Assembly (NCBI GenBank): GCA_035478255.1
Contig: DATIJV010000032.1
Coordinates: forward strand, 1 to 16,769
Origin: DATIJJ01 sp035478255
Lineage (GTDB): Bacteria; Pseudomonadota; Gammaproteobacteria; DSM-16500
Direction: 5' to 3'
DNA: 16,769 bases
Shown: positions 1 through 8,344 of the stretch, in pieces
Layout of the letters: each line of letters opens with the position of its first letter
Numbering within the stretch: position 1 is the first letter of the stretch
Notes under the pieces: generated by a model
The model's database searches: none
Told to the model about the DNA's origin: nothing
The model's input: the letters and a program-made list of their open reading frames with translations, nothing else
Made by a program: the position numbers and the translations under genes

Positions 1-16
1 AAAATTTTTTCTTCAT
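1..16 (-). CDS. possible start of a further minus-strand gene (cut by window edge)
   Basis: Reading leftwards, an ATG at 16-14 is followed by Lys-rich codons (MKKKF), with an AGGA about 11 nt upstream. It would lie 57 nt downstream of the minus-strand gene ending at 74 and could be co-transcribed with it. Only five codons are visible, so this is a weak call. The stretch 17-73 otherwise shows no terminator or other structure. Confidence 0.2.
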
Positions 17-73
17 GAGTTGTAACATCCTAAGTAAATCCTTTTGTCGATAATAAATTCATGGGGCGTTTTT

Positions 74-1840
74 TCAGGAACTGACATCAAAAAACCCATC
101 AACCACACAAATCTCTTTTTTACTGCATTCCGATAGCAGATGCTTTTTTGTCTTTAAGTTAAATTTATATGCTACTGCTAATCGCTCAACAATTTGATTG
201 AAATCTTTATCCGATTTGTACGTTAAAAATATTCTTGGTTTCTCTAACTGCAATCGCATGAGATTTTGGTTTTTTTCTTGAGATTTAAAAAACAATGAAT
301 GAATCTGGCCAAGGACTACAAAACCGGAGTCGAGAGAATCAGGCAATATTTCATAATCCAGATAAAACATTTTGTCAGGTTTGGCGAGACCCGAATAAAA
401 TTTTTGATAAATTTTATCCTGACCATTAACAAATTGCATTTTAGCTCTGACTGTTTGCATAACAAATGCCTGGCCATCCCAGGGATAAAGATGTTTAGTC
501 AAAATAGTGCTTAATTCTGGAATGGTTTTTACCAAGCCATTTTGCAGAGAAAGTGCAAACAAATTTCTTAAATATTTAATAACGAGATTTTCTTGGTAGA
601 CGGAAAAATCATTCACCACCATTGCAAAGCTTATTCCCAAGCTGATGACTAGGCTTATTAATATTCTGAAAAAAAATCCTGACACCTTCGCTACAATTGA
701 TTTATTAATAAAATACTCATTCACTAAGCTGATTAAAAGAACAAAAATGAGAGACAAACCCATCTGTTGAATAAATACAACCAGATGTCCCACTCCAAAA
801 ACCAGCTCCGACTGATATTTTTTACTTATTCCTATTAAGACAGGCGGAACAAATGCAAAACTTCCTCCCAAAACTAAACAATTAAATTTTGCGGTTTTAC
901 TCAGAGTAAATCGGGATAAGCTACAAATTATAAGAAAACTCGTCACAAATAATGCGACTATTAATAAATATATAAAAGAATAATTAACAATTAAATGATT
1001 ATAATTATAATAAAAATAATCCTGAGCCATAAAAAAATAATAGCTCAAAGGAAATGCTGCCATGAATTGCTTTAAATAGGTTATACCAAATAATTTCAAC
1101 TGCCCAAACTGAACTCCTTCATAACCAACGGATAATTTATAGAAATGGACAAAAGCAAAATACACTATTGTCAAAAAAGCAAAAGGAACAAGCGTTTTGA
1201 AAAGAGTCTTAAGCGATTTTATATATTTTAAAGAAAAAACCATGATGACAAAAAAAATGATAATTGAAATTTCATATGTCAATAAAGCTAAAGAATAACC
1301 TCCCAAACTGAATAAATAATATATCAATTTGTTATTTTGCAAATATTCATAAAAAGAATAAATACTAAAAATAATTAACAGAGTAATTAAAGGACCTAAA
1401 GGAGCGAAACTCGTAAGAAAACAACTCCATCCTTGTGTCACAGACCAAAATAAAGGAGCAATGACTAAAAAAAACAAACCCACTTGGATGTTTCTAGTCA
1501 TCTTGTAAACCGTTCCAGAAAAAGCAAAAAGACAAGATACCAGCAATAGCCAGTGAAATATTCTATATATCAGCAAATTAGAGCAATAATACCAGAAGCC
1601 ATAGGTTGAGATTAACGCAAGTGGAAAAAATCGCCCCGCATGCAACCAATCCACTATCATATGAGAAAGCCAGGGTATTAATGATTTGTCTTCAGCCAGA
1701 AGCAACCCTCGCAAAGAACTATTGTAGGCATCATCTGAATCAAAACCAGCCTGCCATAAAGGATATGAGGCCATCGCCAAAACAGATAAAATACCAAAAA
1801 TGTATATACCTAGATGTTTATATTTCTGCATGTATAGCAT
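74..1840 (-). CDS. large polytopic membrane protein, GT-C-like (putative glycosyltransferase or glycan-locus membrane protein)
   Basis: 588 residues, with about eleven hydrophobic segments between residues 12 and 410 followed by a soluble C-terminal part (about 411-588). After the first membrane segment an extracytoplasmic loop carries an acidic DSDD (34-37) and then GRFFP (69-73). A membrane-embedded TYE lies at 188-190 and VPP at 331-333. An acidic pair just after TM1 in a multi-spanning protein is typical of GT-C lipid-phosphosugar-dependent glycosyltransferases, so a role in glycan modification at the inner membrane is inferred, helped by the glycan genes next door. The ATG at 1840 has AGGA 4 nt upstream; a second ATG at 1831 is possible. 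The gene is conspicuously AT-rich even compared with its neighbours, which may indicate acquisition. It is divergent from the similarly built gene at 2001. The exact family is not recognised. Confidence 0.7.
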   Translation of the reverse strand: MLYMQKYKHLGIYIFGILSVLAMASYPLWQAGFDSDDAYNSSLRGLLLAEDKSLIPWLSHMIVDWLHAGRFFPLALISTYGFWYYCSNLLIYRIFHWLLLVSCLFAFSGTVYKMTRNIQVGLFFLVIAPLFWSVTQGWSCFLTSFAPLGPLITLLIIFSIYSFYEYLQNNKLIYYLFSLGGYSLALLTYEISIIIFFVIMVFSLKYIKSLKTLFKTLVPFAFLTIVYFAFVHFYKLSVGYEGVQFGQLKLFGITYLKQFMAAFPLSYYFFMAQDYFYYNYNHLIVNYSFIYLLIVALFVTSFLIICSLSRFTLSKTAKFNCLVLGGSFAFVPPVLIGISKKYQSELVFGVGHLVVFIQQMGLSLIFVLLISLVNEYFINKSIVAKVSGFFFRILISLVISLGISFAMVVNDFSVYQENLVIKYLRNLFALSLQNGLVKTIPELSTILTKHLYPWDGQAFVMQTVRAKMQFVNGQDKIYQKFYSGLAKPDKMFYLDYEILPDSLDSGFVVLGQIHSLFFKSQEKNQNLMRLQLEKPRIFLTYKSDKDFNQIVERLAVAYKFNLKTKKHLLSECSKKEICVVDGFFDVSS

Positions 1841-1868
1841 ACAATCCTAACGAAATTTCCACCGATGC

Positions 1869-1897
1869 AATATATTATTAAAATAATCAACAGGCAA
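1869..1897 (-). promoter_or_regulatory. candidate sigma-70 promoter for the 74-1840 gene
   Basis: On the minus strand TTGCCT (1897-1892) is followed after 17 nt by TATATT (1874-1869), 29 nt upstream of the ATG at 1840. The -35 matches the consensus at 4 of 6 and the -10 at 5 of 6. In so AT-rich a 160-nt divergent region (1841-2000), chance matches are likely. I found no convincing promoter for the plus-strand gene starting at 2001. Confidence 0.4.
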
Positions 1898-2000
1898 TAA
1901 ATAAAACATGCAATGGTAGGAGAGTCCGAAAAAAATTGTCATCTCAACAGGCTTGATTGACTAATAATTTTATAAATGATCTTTGTTTTTGGAAATACTC

Positions 2001-4181
2001 ATGGAACGATTTATTACCTTTTCTCATTCGAATCACAAAGGACGATTGCTTTTTTTAGGATCACTTATCCCTCTTCTCGTGATCATACTAGCCATTTGGC
2101 TGCCTTATGGATTTACCGGAACGGGATTACTGGAAGAATGGGGAATACTCGGATTATTTACGACTTATGGTCCTATTTTTTTTGAACATATAAGCGGGCC
2201 CCTAGCTCAACATGCGCTGCGCCCCTTAATGGTTTTCCCCGATTCCTTGGTTTATACGCTTGATCCCAACTCCTTTAATTATTGGCATCTTTTAACTATC
2301 TTATCGTTACTTTTAAAAGGAATAGCCGCGAGTTATCTTGTTTGGTTAGCGATAGACTCACGTTTCTGGGCTGTATTAATGGGTATATTGGTTTTGCTGC
2401 TTCCTGCAGACACCATGCAGCTTCCATTGCGGCCATTGCAAATTAATTTAGCACTCGCATTTTTGCTGCTCGGTAGTGCGTTTTGCGTGGCCGCTTATCA
2501 ATGCAACCGGCCAATTATCACTTACAGTCTGGTAGTATTAGCTTCTTTTTTATTGTTATTTTCAATGGGTATGTATGAGGCCGCCTGTACTTTAATATTT
2601 CTACCTTTCATGGTCATTTTTGTGAGAGAAGGTTTTGAAAAAACACTCCAACTTTGCAAATCACGCATGATAATTACTTTGCTTTGGATTGCACCGTTGG
2701 CCATTTATCTTGCTTATTGTTTAATTATCTCGCCTAAAATCCATAGCTATCAAAGCACGCTTTTTGCGGGCATCGGTATTAAACACATTATCAGGCACTC
2801 CTTTCCAAAATTATTTTCCGTCGGGATTTTACGCAGTCTGCTCGGCGGTTGGTTTGACGCATTACGCATCACTCTCAAAGAATACAGTTTAATAGGTTAC
2901 GCTTATCTTTTTCTTATCTCTTCCATAATTAGCGGATTTCTTTTATTTATCACAAAAATTGATACGCCTGAAAGTTCTGCTTCAACTGAACCACTTATTG
3001 AAAAATATAAACGCTTGGGTCTAATCGGCCTTTCTCTCATTATTTTAGGTTATGCACCTTTTTTATTAGCTCCCTCGCACCTGGTGATTAGCCAACGCAC
3101 TTTCCTGTTTGCCACGCCAGGCGCTGCTATGGTATGGATCGCTTTTTTGGCTTTTCTTTTTCATAGAAAAAAAAGAATGACGATATTTTTAGTCATTTTT
3201 CTGGTTTTTATTGGTTTTGGCGCGCAATTATTTCAATTTGAACATTATGCACGATTATCAGATAATCAGCGCTACTTGCTTAAAAATATTGTGGAAAATT
3301 TTGATGGTAACTTAAAAAATAAAACCTTAGTTATTTTTGATGAAAGTAATCAACTGGATCATACCTGGATGCTTCTTTCCGGTTCTTTGATTGGAGCATT
3401 AACCTATTTTTATGATCATCCAGTCGATCGAATTGAAATTTGCTATCTACCCACCAAAGAATGGCGCTCGCCCAACCAAGCGGGTCGCACTGGAACCTGT
3501 ATTGAAAATAAAAATAATTGGACATTTCGATATTCAACACTTCCCATTCCTAAAAAAGGCCCTCTTCCCAAAAAACTGGCTGATCTAATCATTGCAAAGG
3601 ACAACATTATTCCCCTCACCATCAAACCAGATGGTTCTATTAGCTCCCTAACTGCACTAGAAGAACATAGAAAACAATTACGTGATGATAACAACGTGAC
3701 AGCAATACGGTATCGCAATATTTTGGCATTAGAGTCCGGTCATTTTAGCAAATCATTATGGACTATGGATAAATCCCAATATAAATGGCATTTTGGGGAT
3801 TGGTGGAGCATGGAGTTGCCGATTAAAGGCAGCGGCTGGAATGAAGCAGACTGGCATGTAAACTATTTATTTCATCATGCTTTTGCCTGGAAATCACATG
3901 AAAAAGCAACTCTTTTGTTTAATCTTGTTCCTTCACAAAAACCTTATTTTTTAAAAGGCAGATTTACAGATTTTATTGATCCATCCATCCGTAAAAGTAT
4001 GCAGGTAAAAATCAACCAACAACCTTTACTATTGCGGTGGTACAAACATGGCGAATTTAAAACATCTATTCCACCTAATATTTTATTATCGGGTGTGAAT
4101 ACGATCGAATTCGACTCCACAATTGACCCAAAACTGGGGTTAGCCGCAAAATTACGCAGCATTGAAGTTTTAACAAGCTAA
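2001..4181 (+). CDS. large polytopic membrane protein with soluble C-terminal domain, GT-C-like
   Basis: From the ATG at 2001 the protein has 726 residues. An in-frame TTG at 1983 would add six residues, but the GGAAA at 1991-1995 is well spaced for the ATG, so I chose the ATG. About ten hydrophobic segments lie between residues 15 and 410. A large hydrophilic, probably extracytoplasmic, domain follows (about 411-726). The loop after the first membrane segment has EEW (45-47) and HALRP (71-75); a membrane-embedded MYE lies at 191-193 and APFLLAPSH at 352-360. These occupy the same places as DSDD, GRFFP, TYE and VPP in the divergent neighbour, so the two are probably distant relatives. A GT-C-type glycosyltransferase or glycan-modifying membrane protein is inferred. 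The next gene starts 52 nt downstream on the same strand and may be co-transcribed. The family and the C-terminal domain are not recognised. Confidence 0.75.
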   Translation: MERFITFSHSNHKGRLLFLGSLIPLLVIILAIWLPYGFTGTGLLEEWGILGLFTTYGPIFFEHISGPLAQHALRPLMVFPDSLVYTLDPNSFNYWHLLTILSLLLKGIAASYLVWLAIDSRFWAVLMGILVLLLPADTMQLPLRPLQINLALAFLLLGSAFCVAAYQCNRPIITYSLVVLASFLLLFSMGMYEAACTLIFLPFMVIFVREGFEKTLQLCKSRMIITLLWIAPLAIYLAYCLIISPKIHSYQSTLFAGIGIKHIIRHSFPKLFSVGILRSLLGGWFDALRITLKEYSLIGYAYLFLISSIISGFLLFITKIDTPESSASTEPLIEKYKRLGLIGLSLIILGYAPFLLAPSHLVISQRTFLFATPGAAMVWIAFLAFLFHRKKRMTIFLVIFLVFIGFGAQLFQFEHYARLSDNQRYLLKNIVENFDGNLKNKTLVIFDESNQLDHTWMLLSGSLIGALTYFYDHPVDRIEICYLPTKEWRSPNQAGRTGTCIENKNNWTFRYSTLPIPKKGPLPKKLADLIIAKDNIIPLTIKPDGSISSLTALEEHRKQLRDDNNVTAIRYRNILALESGHFSKSLWTMDKSQYKWHFGDWWSMELPIKGSGWNEADWHVNYLFHHAFAWKSHEKATLLFNLVPSQKPYFLKGRFTDFIDPSIRKSMQVKINQQPLLLRWYKHGEFKTSIPPNILLSGVNTIEFDSTIDPKLGLAAKLRSIEVLTS

Positions 4182-4233
4182 CCGAGGAATATGTTATTCT
4201 AAGCACTTTCTTTTTGTCAGGTTGGTATAATAA

Positions 4234-5376
4234 ATGAAAATCGCCATCGTCTGCGACTGGTTAGTCACCTATGCCGGAGCTGAACGCGTCCTCGAAGAGC
4301 TTTTAATTTGCTTTCCTGATGCAGATGTTTTCGCGGTGGTCGATTTTTTGGAACCCAAAGACCGGCATTTTTTACAGAATAAATCCGTAAAAACGACATT
4401 TATTCAAAAACTTCCTTTTGCAAAAAAACACTATCGGGCTTATTTAAACTGGATGCCTTTAGCGATTGAGCAACTTGACGTCTCAGCTTATGATCTTGTT
4501 ATTTCAAGCTCTCACGCTGTAGCAAAAGGCGTGATGACGGGCCCTGATCAAGTGCATATTAGCTATGTGCACTCCCCTATGCGTTATGCCTGGGATTTGC
4601 AACATCAATACTTAAGAGAAAGTGGTTTGGATAAAGGTCTAAAAGGCTATTTCGCTCAGCGTTTATTGCATAAAATGCGAATTTGGGACCAACGCACAGC
4701 CAATGGAGTGGATTATTTTATCGGGAATTCTCGCTATATCGCACGCCGCATCTTTAAAACGTATAGACGTAAAGCAGATGTCATTTATCCACCCGTTCAA
4801 ACCAGCTTATTCAAGCCAGGAAACAAAAAAGACGATTTTTATTTAACTGCATCGCGCATGGTTCCTTATAAAAAAATGGATTTGATTGTAGAAAGCTTCG
4901 CAAATATGCCTGATAAAAAACTGGTTGTGATTGGGGATGGCCCGGAAATGGCAAAAATCAAAGCCAAAGCTGGCAAAAATACGCAAATATTGGGGGTTCA
5001 ATCCAGTGATATTTTGATTGACTATATGCAGCGAGCTAAAGCCTTTGTTTTTGCCGCAGAAGAAGATTTCGGCATAACTCCTGTTGAAGCGCAAGCCTGT
5101 GGCACGCCGGTTATCGCCTATGGGAAAGGCGGGGTTTTAGAGACTATTCGAGATATTAACCAGCCGCTGCCTACTGGATTATTTTTCGCAAAACAGGAAG
5201 TTTCTTATGTTTGCGAGGCAGTAAAGCGGTTTGAGGCGGCTCACGAGCGATTTACAGTAGAGAATTGTGTTGCGAATGCCTCACAATTTTCGGCAAAAAT
5301 TTTTAGGAAGCAGATGAAGCAATATGTGGCAGAAAAAATGGGATTAGTTGTTGAGGAAAAAGTGGAGATTTCATAA
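4234..5376 (+). CDS. glycosyltransferase family 4 (GT-B) protein
   Basis: 380 residues, a normal length for a single-domain GT4 enzyme. The N-terminal Rossmann domain begins MKIAIVCDWLVTYAGAERVL, with the GAER acceptor-side loop at 15-18 and YVHSPMRYAWD at 111-121. The C-terminal nucleotide-sugar domain has SRMVPYKKMD (207-216), IGDGPE (233-238) and the EX7E pair E277 and E285 in EDFGITPVEAQACGTPVIAYGKGG. These features indicate a retaining transferase using an NDP-sugar at the cytoplasmic face of the inner membrane. The nearby GDP-mannose dehydratase makes a GDP-mannose-derived donor plausible, and proteins with this N-terminus include O-antigen mannosyltransferases; the substrate remains inference. 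The ATG has AGGTTGG upstream (4219-4225). Its last codons and stop (GGAGATTTCATAAAAA, 5364-5379) are identical over 16 nt to the end of the next gene at 6962-6977. Confidence 0.92.
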   Translation: MKIAIVCDWLVTYAGAERVLEELLICFPDADVFAVVDFLEPKDRHFLQNKSVKTTFIQKLPFAKKHYRAYLNWMPLAIEQLDVSAYDLVISSSHAVAKGVMTGPDQVHISYVHSPMRYAWDLQHQYLRESGLDKGLKGYFAQRLLHKMRIWDQRTANGVDYFIGNSRYIARRIFKTYRRKADVIYPPVQTSLFKPGNKKDDFYLTASRMVPYKKMDLIVESFANMPDKKLVVIGDGPEMAKIKAKAGKNTQILGVQSSDILIDYMQRAKAFVFAAEEDFGITPVEAQACGTPVIAYGKGGVLETIRDINQPLPTGLFFAKQEVSYVCEAVKRFEAAHERFTVENCVANASQFSAKIFRKQMKQYVAEKMGLVVEEKVEIS

Positions 5377-5399
5377 AAAATCTTTTTTTTCAATTTCTT

Positions 5400-5456
5400 G
5401 AGTAGGGATACTGGAAGGGTGGGCTTAGGCATGAAAGCACGCCGCCCACCCTACTC
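5400..5456. repeat. imperfect palindrome in the 5377-5606 gap
   Basis: GGGTGGGC (5417-5424) pairs with GCCCACCC (5444-5451), and the flanking GAGTA (5400-5404) pairs with TACTC (5452-5456). Nine to twelve extra bases are bulged on the left side. The GTAGGGTGGGC / GCCCACCCTAC type of sequence recurs in many bacterial intergenic regions; here it looks like a decayed copy of a dispersed repeat. It may also act as a terminator for the GT4 gene ending at 5376, but no clean T-run follows. Apart from this and the next palindrome, the rest of the gap (5505-5606) shows only the ribosome binding site of the next gene. Confidence 0.65.
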
Positions 5457-5476
5457 AAAATTTGAGTTCGATGTAG

Positions 5477-5504
5477 GATGGTGCTTTTCGCCGTGCCCAC
5501 CATC
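5477..5504. repeat. second short palindrome, GATGGTG / CACCATC
   Basis: GATGGTG (5477-5483) pairs perfectly with CACCATC (5498-5504) around a 14-nt loop that contains GCTTTTCGCCGTGC. The core GTGCTTTTCG (5482-5491 region) also appears, in inverted form, in the loop of the hairpin at 9378-9426 and at the right edge of the window (16760-16769). This suggests related dispersed repeats. Confidence 0.6.
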
Positions 5505-5606
5505 ATAAGAAAACATCTTCTGCCACCTTTTTTTGCTGACTTTTTGGCTCACTTGCTTTATCCTTTCATACAGTTTTTTCAAGCACGAACCCAGAGGTTA
5601 TATTAA

Positions 5607-6974
5607 GTGAACAACAAACGGAATTTCTTCTTCAGGTTTTTAAAAAATCGCTATTTATCTTTAAAAAAAGCCATAGAATACATTGTTTACAAACTAAAAA
5701 ACAAAAACGAGCCCAATATTCTTTCGCTCATCCAGCAAAAATTTTACGAAGAAAAAGCCCAACACAAATCTGAACCCAAAATTGCGATATTTTTTAATTT
5801 AGAACACGTCAAAAAAAGCGCGATCACGGATTTTTCTGTTAAAACCTTTTGTCGAGCGCCAGAAAAATATCATGTTTTCAGCACATTTTCTCATTCAGCT
5901 GCGGCCAATAATGCTTTAAATGAAATATCGAAGATGCTAAATCTCCCGCCAGAAAATCTCAGCATATTTGATGCAAATAATTATGCTGCCATGGATGCGG
6001 AAATAAATTATAGCGCCAATATTTTTGTCTTGGGTGATTCACCTTACAATTTAGTCGCGCTGGAAGCTGCTATTCAATTGCGCTCGCACCGCAAACGAAA
6101 TTATCTTCATTTCCATGACGGGCTTTACACTAATTTACTCTATTCCTGGGTGGTAAAAAATCATCAGATTTGGCAGGAGTTCGTCCAACATCATTACCCT
6201 TACGTTGGACAAGAAAACAGTTTAACCACAGAAGATTTATTAAAAGAAAATATTCGAATGATTAAACCTGTCATCCAATTGACAGGTATCACCCAAATTA
6301 TTGTGAACGCCGATAATTGTATTCCTCTCATTAACGATGAAGTCGATCATCAGCAAATACATTACATAAAAGCTTATTTACCTATTCCTGATTACCGCAA
6401 AATCACTCCTGTTTCTTACAAAAAAACAAATGATTTTATCGTCGCGCATTTTGGTATTCCAAACTCATTTAAACACATCGATATTTTAATTGAAGCAATT
6501 ACACTTCTGCGTCAAAAACATAACGTCAAGTTATTGCTGGCAGGATACGGTGTTAAAAAATATGTAAAATCACTTCCATCAATTCAGCAACAATTTATTT
6601 TGTTCGAAGAAAGCCCCGCATCATCTCGCATGCTGTCCCTCATGAAAGGTGCGGATCTTACAGTTCAATTACGCTGGCCAAGCTTGGGTCAAGGATCTGG
6701 CGTAGTGACTGAAATGCTGGGCTTGGGATTAAAGTGCATTACCACAGAAAAATTCATGAATGAATGTTTTGAAGATTATGCTCTCGAATTGCCTGCAGGT
6801 ATTTCCCCTGAGTTATTGGCTGAGGCGATCTTAAAAAATCAAGGCAAGATGATTATTTCGCCAGAAAAACATGCCAAGCTGCTTGAAGAATTTTCTTATT
6901 CTGCTTCGGCCAATCATATTTTCAATCAAACAACGAAAAAAATATCAGAAGAATTGCTCACGGAGATTTCATAA
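5607..6974 (+). CDS. putative GT-B glycosyltransferase, divergent
   Basis: 455 residues from a GTG start. AGAGGT at 5593-5598 is about 9 nt upstream and supports it, and no better ATG is nearby. The basic N-terminus (1-35) could bind membrane. Residues 57-180 form a first alpha/beta domain ending in HFHDG (168-172). Residues 276-400 resemble the nucleotide-sugar domain of GT4 enzymes: FIVAHFGIPNSFKHIDILIE, then KLLLAGYG (308-315), then LRWPSLGQGSGVVTEMLGLG (355-374) at the place of the usual sugar-nucleotide loop. The classical EX7E is not clear, although E369 in VTEMLGLG fits the second Glu. It is probably a cytoplasmic transferase in glycan assembly; donor and acceptor are unknown. The next gene begins 2 nt after its stop, so they are almost certainly one operon. 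Confidence 0.75.
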   Translation: MNNKRNFFFRFLKNRYLSLKKAIEYIVYKLKNKNEPNILSLIQQKFYEEKAQHKSEPKIAIFFNLEHVKKSAITDFSVKTFCRAPEKYHVFSTFSHSAAANNALNEISKMLNLPPENLSIFDANNYAAMDAEINYSANIFVLGDSPYNLVALEAAIQLRSHRKRNYLHFHDGLYTNLLYSWVVKNHQIWQEFVQHHYPYVGQENSLTTEDLLKENIRMIKPVIQLTGITQIIVNADNCIPLINDEVDHQQIHYIKAYLPIPDYRKITPVSYKKTNDFIVAHFGIPNSFKHIDILIEAITLLRQKHNVKLLLAGYGVKKYVKSLPSIQQQFILFEESPASSRMLSLMKGADLTVQLRWPSLGQGSGVVTEMLGLGLKCITTEKFMNECFEDYALELPAGISPELLAEAILKNQGKMIISPEKHAKLLEEFSYSASANHIFNQTTKKISEELLTEIS

Positions 6975-6976
6975 AA

Positions 6977-8344
6977 ATGGATAATCGCAAACTAAGAATT
7001 TTATACGGTGCATCGCACAGAATTTTACGTTTCGAAGAGGTATCATTATTTATTGAAGCCGGTTTTGAAGTCATACCCGTCAAAGCACACTGGGAAATCT
7101 TCAAAGAACAAGAACCAGGAGCAGACGATCCTACACATCCCTTGTATCCCAACTGGCGGGAAACGTGCACCATTCCAGACGATATAATCAAAAAAATTCA
7201 GGCAATCGACATTTTAAAATATCAAGATTTGGATGCACAATCAGGAATTGTTTCTGCTGCCAATGCCGCGCTTCTCAATGAATGGATCGACATTATTTAT
7301 ATTCCCAATCTGCTGCCCACTGTTCCGCGTGTGTTGTCATGGTTTAAAGGCCTCACGCTCTTTCGCGTTTATGGCGAAGGCAAAATCATGACTTATGACG
7401 AATGGGCTGCAATGAGCGGCGCAAACTTAAGTCTCTTACGCACATACGATGCACGCTATGCGACGATGTTAATGTTATATGCATTAAACGGCCCTGAGCA
7501 TCGCAATATTTTAGGAACAAATGTGTTTCATGTAGGCCCTTGCGTAACGCGTAGTCGAATTGTAGGGCGATGGAAAAGAGAATCTTCTTCCAGAATCTGC
7601 AACACCGCACTCTCTTACATTTATGAAAACCCACACTGGACGGATATTTATCATGAATTTTGTGATGTTTTTAAAGATATGCCATTACGTTTTCTCGGCA
7701 AAAATAATAAAACTCGTGATGTGTTGAAAGATGATGCACGCGTAACTGGCTTAATAAATAATGATGCAGAATATCTTGAGTTACTAACAGATTGCAGATG
7801 TCTGATTGATCCGGGCACAAGTCCATTTCATACGCACTACACACCACTTGAAGCAATTATTATGGGTATTCCTGTGATATTTCTGGAAAATTCTGGCATG
7901 GCACAAGAAATCATACGTGTCATTCCAAAAGAACAATTAGAAAATTGCGGAATTTGCAGTAATTTTTCAGAAAGCAGAGAAATCATGCAGCGATGTTTAG
8001 ATGATATCGAATATGCAAAACTAATTTCGGCAAATCAGCGTATTATCGCAGAAAAAATGTTTTCACCGCATTCGGTTTTACAACAAATAAAAGAATTTGC
8101 GGCGAGAGCACCCGAATTGGTAAAAAAAGCGCGTGCATTATCTGTCGAACCTATTACTGTCGCAGATAATCTTCATGTCATCAAAAAAAATTCAGTTTTA
8201 TCAACTCACACTCTTCGTAAAATTTTCAAACAGGCTTGCCCTGCAAAATTTCAGAATATGGCTAAATCTCTTTTTAAAACTTGCTTTCCGCGTATTTATA
8301 AAAAAATGACTCAACCACCATCCCGGGAGAAAGAAACAGCATGA
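6977..8344 (+). CDS. putative GT-B glycosyltransferase-like protein
   Basis: 455 residues. ATG 2 nt after the upstream stop, with CGGAG at 6961-6965 inside the previous gene serving as ribosome binding site, which suggests translational coupling. The N-terminal part starts RILYGASHRILRFEEVSLF (7-25). The C-terminal third carries a GT-B-like donor segment, CLIDPGTSPFHTHYTPLEAIIMGIPVIFLE (275-304). Its PLEAIIMGIPVI matches the E-containing loop before the last Rossmann strands in GT4-like enzymes. The extreme C-terminus (about 400-455) is basic and may contact membrane. I recognise no named family beyond the fold, and the role in sugar transfer rests on that segment and on the flanking glycosyltransferase and gmd genes. 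The stop overlaps the gmd start (ATGA). Confidence 0.68.
   Translation: MDNRKLRILYGASHRILRFEEVSLFIEAGFEVIPVKAHWEIFKEQEPGADDPTHPLYPNWRETCTIPDDIIKKIQAIDILKYQDLDAQSGIVSAANAALLNEWIDIIYIPNLLPTVPRVLSWFKGLTLFRVYGEGKIMTYDEWAAMSGANLSLLRTYDARYATMLMLYALNGPEHRNILGTNVFHVGPCVTRSRIVGRWKRESSSRICNTALSYIYENPHWTDIYHEFCDVFKDMPLRFLGKNNKTRDVLKDDARVTGLINNDAEYLELLTDCRCLIDPGTSPFHTHYTPLEAIIMGIPVIFLENSGMAQEIIRVIPKEQLENCGICSNFSESREIMQRCLDDIEYAKLISANQRIIAEKMFSPHSVLQQIKEFAARAPELVKKARALSVEPITVADNLHVIKKNSVLSTHTLRKIFKQACPAKFQNMAKSLFKTCFPRIYKKMTQPPSREKETA

Noticed and set aside
1953..1976. TTGATT/TTGACT and TATAAA as promoter of the 2001 gene
   Set aside because: The spacings are 12 and 8 nt, far from the 16-18 nt required.
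1983..1985. TTG start for the 732-aa version of the membrane protein
   Set aside because: The ATG at 2001 has a properly placed GGAAA and needs no rare start codon; the extra six residues add nothing recognisable.
4226..4231. TATAAT preceded by TGG just before the GT4 start codon, like an extended -10
   Set aside because: Transcription would begin at about 4238, inside the gene after its ATG, so it cannot serve this start; probably chance in AT-rich sequence.
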